The position numbers and the translations under genes are program-made. Under the pieces are notes generated by a model that did not search any database, was not told the origin of the DNA, and saw only the letters and a program-made list of their open reading frames with translations. A stretch of 64,000 bases of DNA from Candidatus Schekmanbacteria bacterium (GTDB lineage Bacteria; Schekmanbacteria; GWA2-38-11; J061): positions 586,464 to 650,463 of the forward strand of contig JACRJM010000004.1 in assembly GCA_016219965.1 (NCBI GenBank). Reading direction: 5' to 3'. Of the stretch, positions 63,470 to 64,000 are shown piece after piece. Positions within the stretch are counted from its first letter, which is position 1, and every line of letters starts with the position of its first letter.

Positions 63470-64000
63470 ATGAGAGGAGAGCCGCAGATAGCTTATGGGA
63501 TAGAAGCAATACATGACTCTATAGTCACGGACACGGACATATTCAGGAAATACAGTAGTAATGCAAAAAAGATTTCAATCTACAGGGAAAAGAAAAAGAT
63601 CCTCGATAAGTATCCTGAGCTAAAAGAAATGATAAGCCCGGAGTTTGTAAGTTCCCTTGATAAAGCAAGAGGGAAATTTGTCGGCAAAGTTGACTGGCTT
63701 CCGCCCGAGCTCGTAATAACAGACCAGAGGATTCGCGAGATGTGCAGGAACATGTTCACTTATTCCGACGACTATGTGAAAAAAACAGGACTTCGTTTCG
63801 GACCTTGCCCCGGGCTTGAGAAGATGTCGGGGTGTCCCATGTTTTCGCCGGGACCTCGCGAGATAAGACCTAAGCTCGACAAAGCGGACATATTCATTGC
63901 CATGCAGTCAAAGGATTTTATCAAGAGTGACCAGATACCGGGCTGGCACAGCGTCATTATGATTAAGCTCAAAAGAGAGATTGAAAAACTTCTTGGCGAA
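63470..64000 (+). CDS. Truncated ORF at window edge, Cys-containing protein of unknown function
   Basis: An ATG at 63470 with a strong GGAGG site opens a frame that runs uninterrupted for 177 codons to the window end. It starts MRGEPQIAYGIEAIHDS. Later it has FGPCPGLEKMSGCPMFSPGP, a two-Cys/Pro pattern that faintly resembles the metal-binding DUF2284 family (CPGYG...CPP). That resemblance is an inference by eye. No signal peptide. The remainder lies outside the window. Confidence 0.6.
   Translation, partial: MRGEPQIAYGIEAIHDSIVTDTDIFRKYSSNAKKISIYREKKKILDKYPELKEMISPEFVSSLDKARGKFVGKVDWLPPELVITDQRIREMCRNMFTYSDDYVKKTGLRFGPCPGLEKMSGCPMFSPGPREIRPKLDKADIFIAMQSKDFIKSDQIPGWHSVIMIKLKREIEKLLGE

Overview
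The window is a dense, moderately AT-rich bacterial chromosome segment with about 37 protein-coding genes or remnants and no rRNA or tRNA that I can recognise. Housekeeping genes (alaS, rho, rpmE, prfA, prmC, murA, hisD, typA), an ArnT-like lipid glycosyltransferase and many exported proteins point to a Gram-negative (diderm) bacterium. The rho-rpmE-prfA-prmC-murA-his order is the one familiar from Deltaproteobacteria in the broad sense. hgcA-hgcB, an orphan nitrogenase-like protein, a cytochrome bd-like quinol enzyme with a fused cytochrome c, and a membrane pyrophosphatase fit an anaerobic or microaerophilic lineage such as Desulfobacterota, Nitrospirota or a related uncultured phylum. The phylum cannot be fixed from this window alone.

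Layout. 0-8 kb: alaS, a nitrogenase component 1-like protein, a two-component system, and an exported CbiX-like chelatase paralogue with a Met-rich metal-binding stretch. 8-11 kb: a 987-residue exported protein of unknown function. 11.6-18.1 kb: rho-rpmE-prfA-prmC-murA-hisD. 18.2-29.1 kb: a small toxin-antitoxin-like pair, then a 3192-residue secreted mosaic protein (subtilase, phospholipase C-like, kelch propeller and many Ig-type modules). The giant gene lies between two copies of the first bases of a CoA-binding-protein gene. 29.2-34.5 kb: the bd-like oxidase pair and an exported beta-propeller protein. 34.7-43.0 kb: a tight operon of glgB, a GH57 glycosidase, mprF and an acvB/virJ-like hydrolase. 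43.1-49.0 kb: hppA and a hybrid sensor kinase.

49.2-50.6 kb holds hgcA and hgcB, the two proteins needed for mercury methylation; HgcA has Glu in place of the usual Lys directly after its cap-helix signature. 50.6-54.7 kb: an rRNA methyltransferase-like gene, an ArnT-like transferase and a B12-binding radical SAM protein. 54.8-59.1 kb is an accessory or defence-like island: a CRISPR ring-nuclease remnant, a DUF4062/ATPase protein, a HEPN-MNT toxin-antitoxin pair whose HEPN member has lost its middle, and a Fic protein with an operator-like promoter. Near-identical 170-bp direct repeats built of REP-type hairpins bracket the DUF4062 and HEPN-MNT genes. 59.3-64 kb: a small conserved protein, typA, a second secreted subtilase and a truncated Cys-containing ORF at the window edge.

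Dispersed hairpin repeats occur throughout. One family carries a GTAG foot next to perfect 9-bp stems, like the REP sequences handled by RAYT transposases. Another is a paired-hairpin element ending in GATGAC. No CRISPR array, integrase, transposase or riboswitch was recognised.
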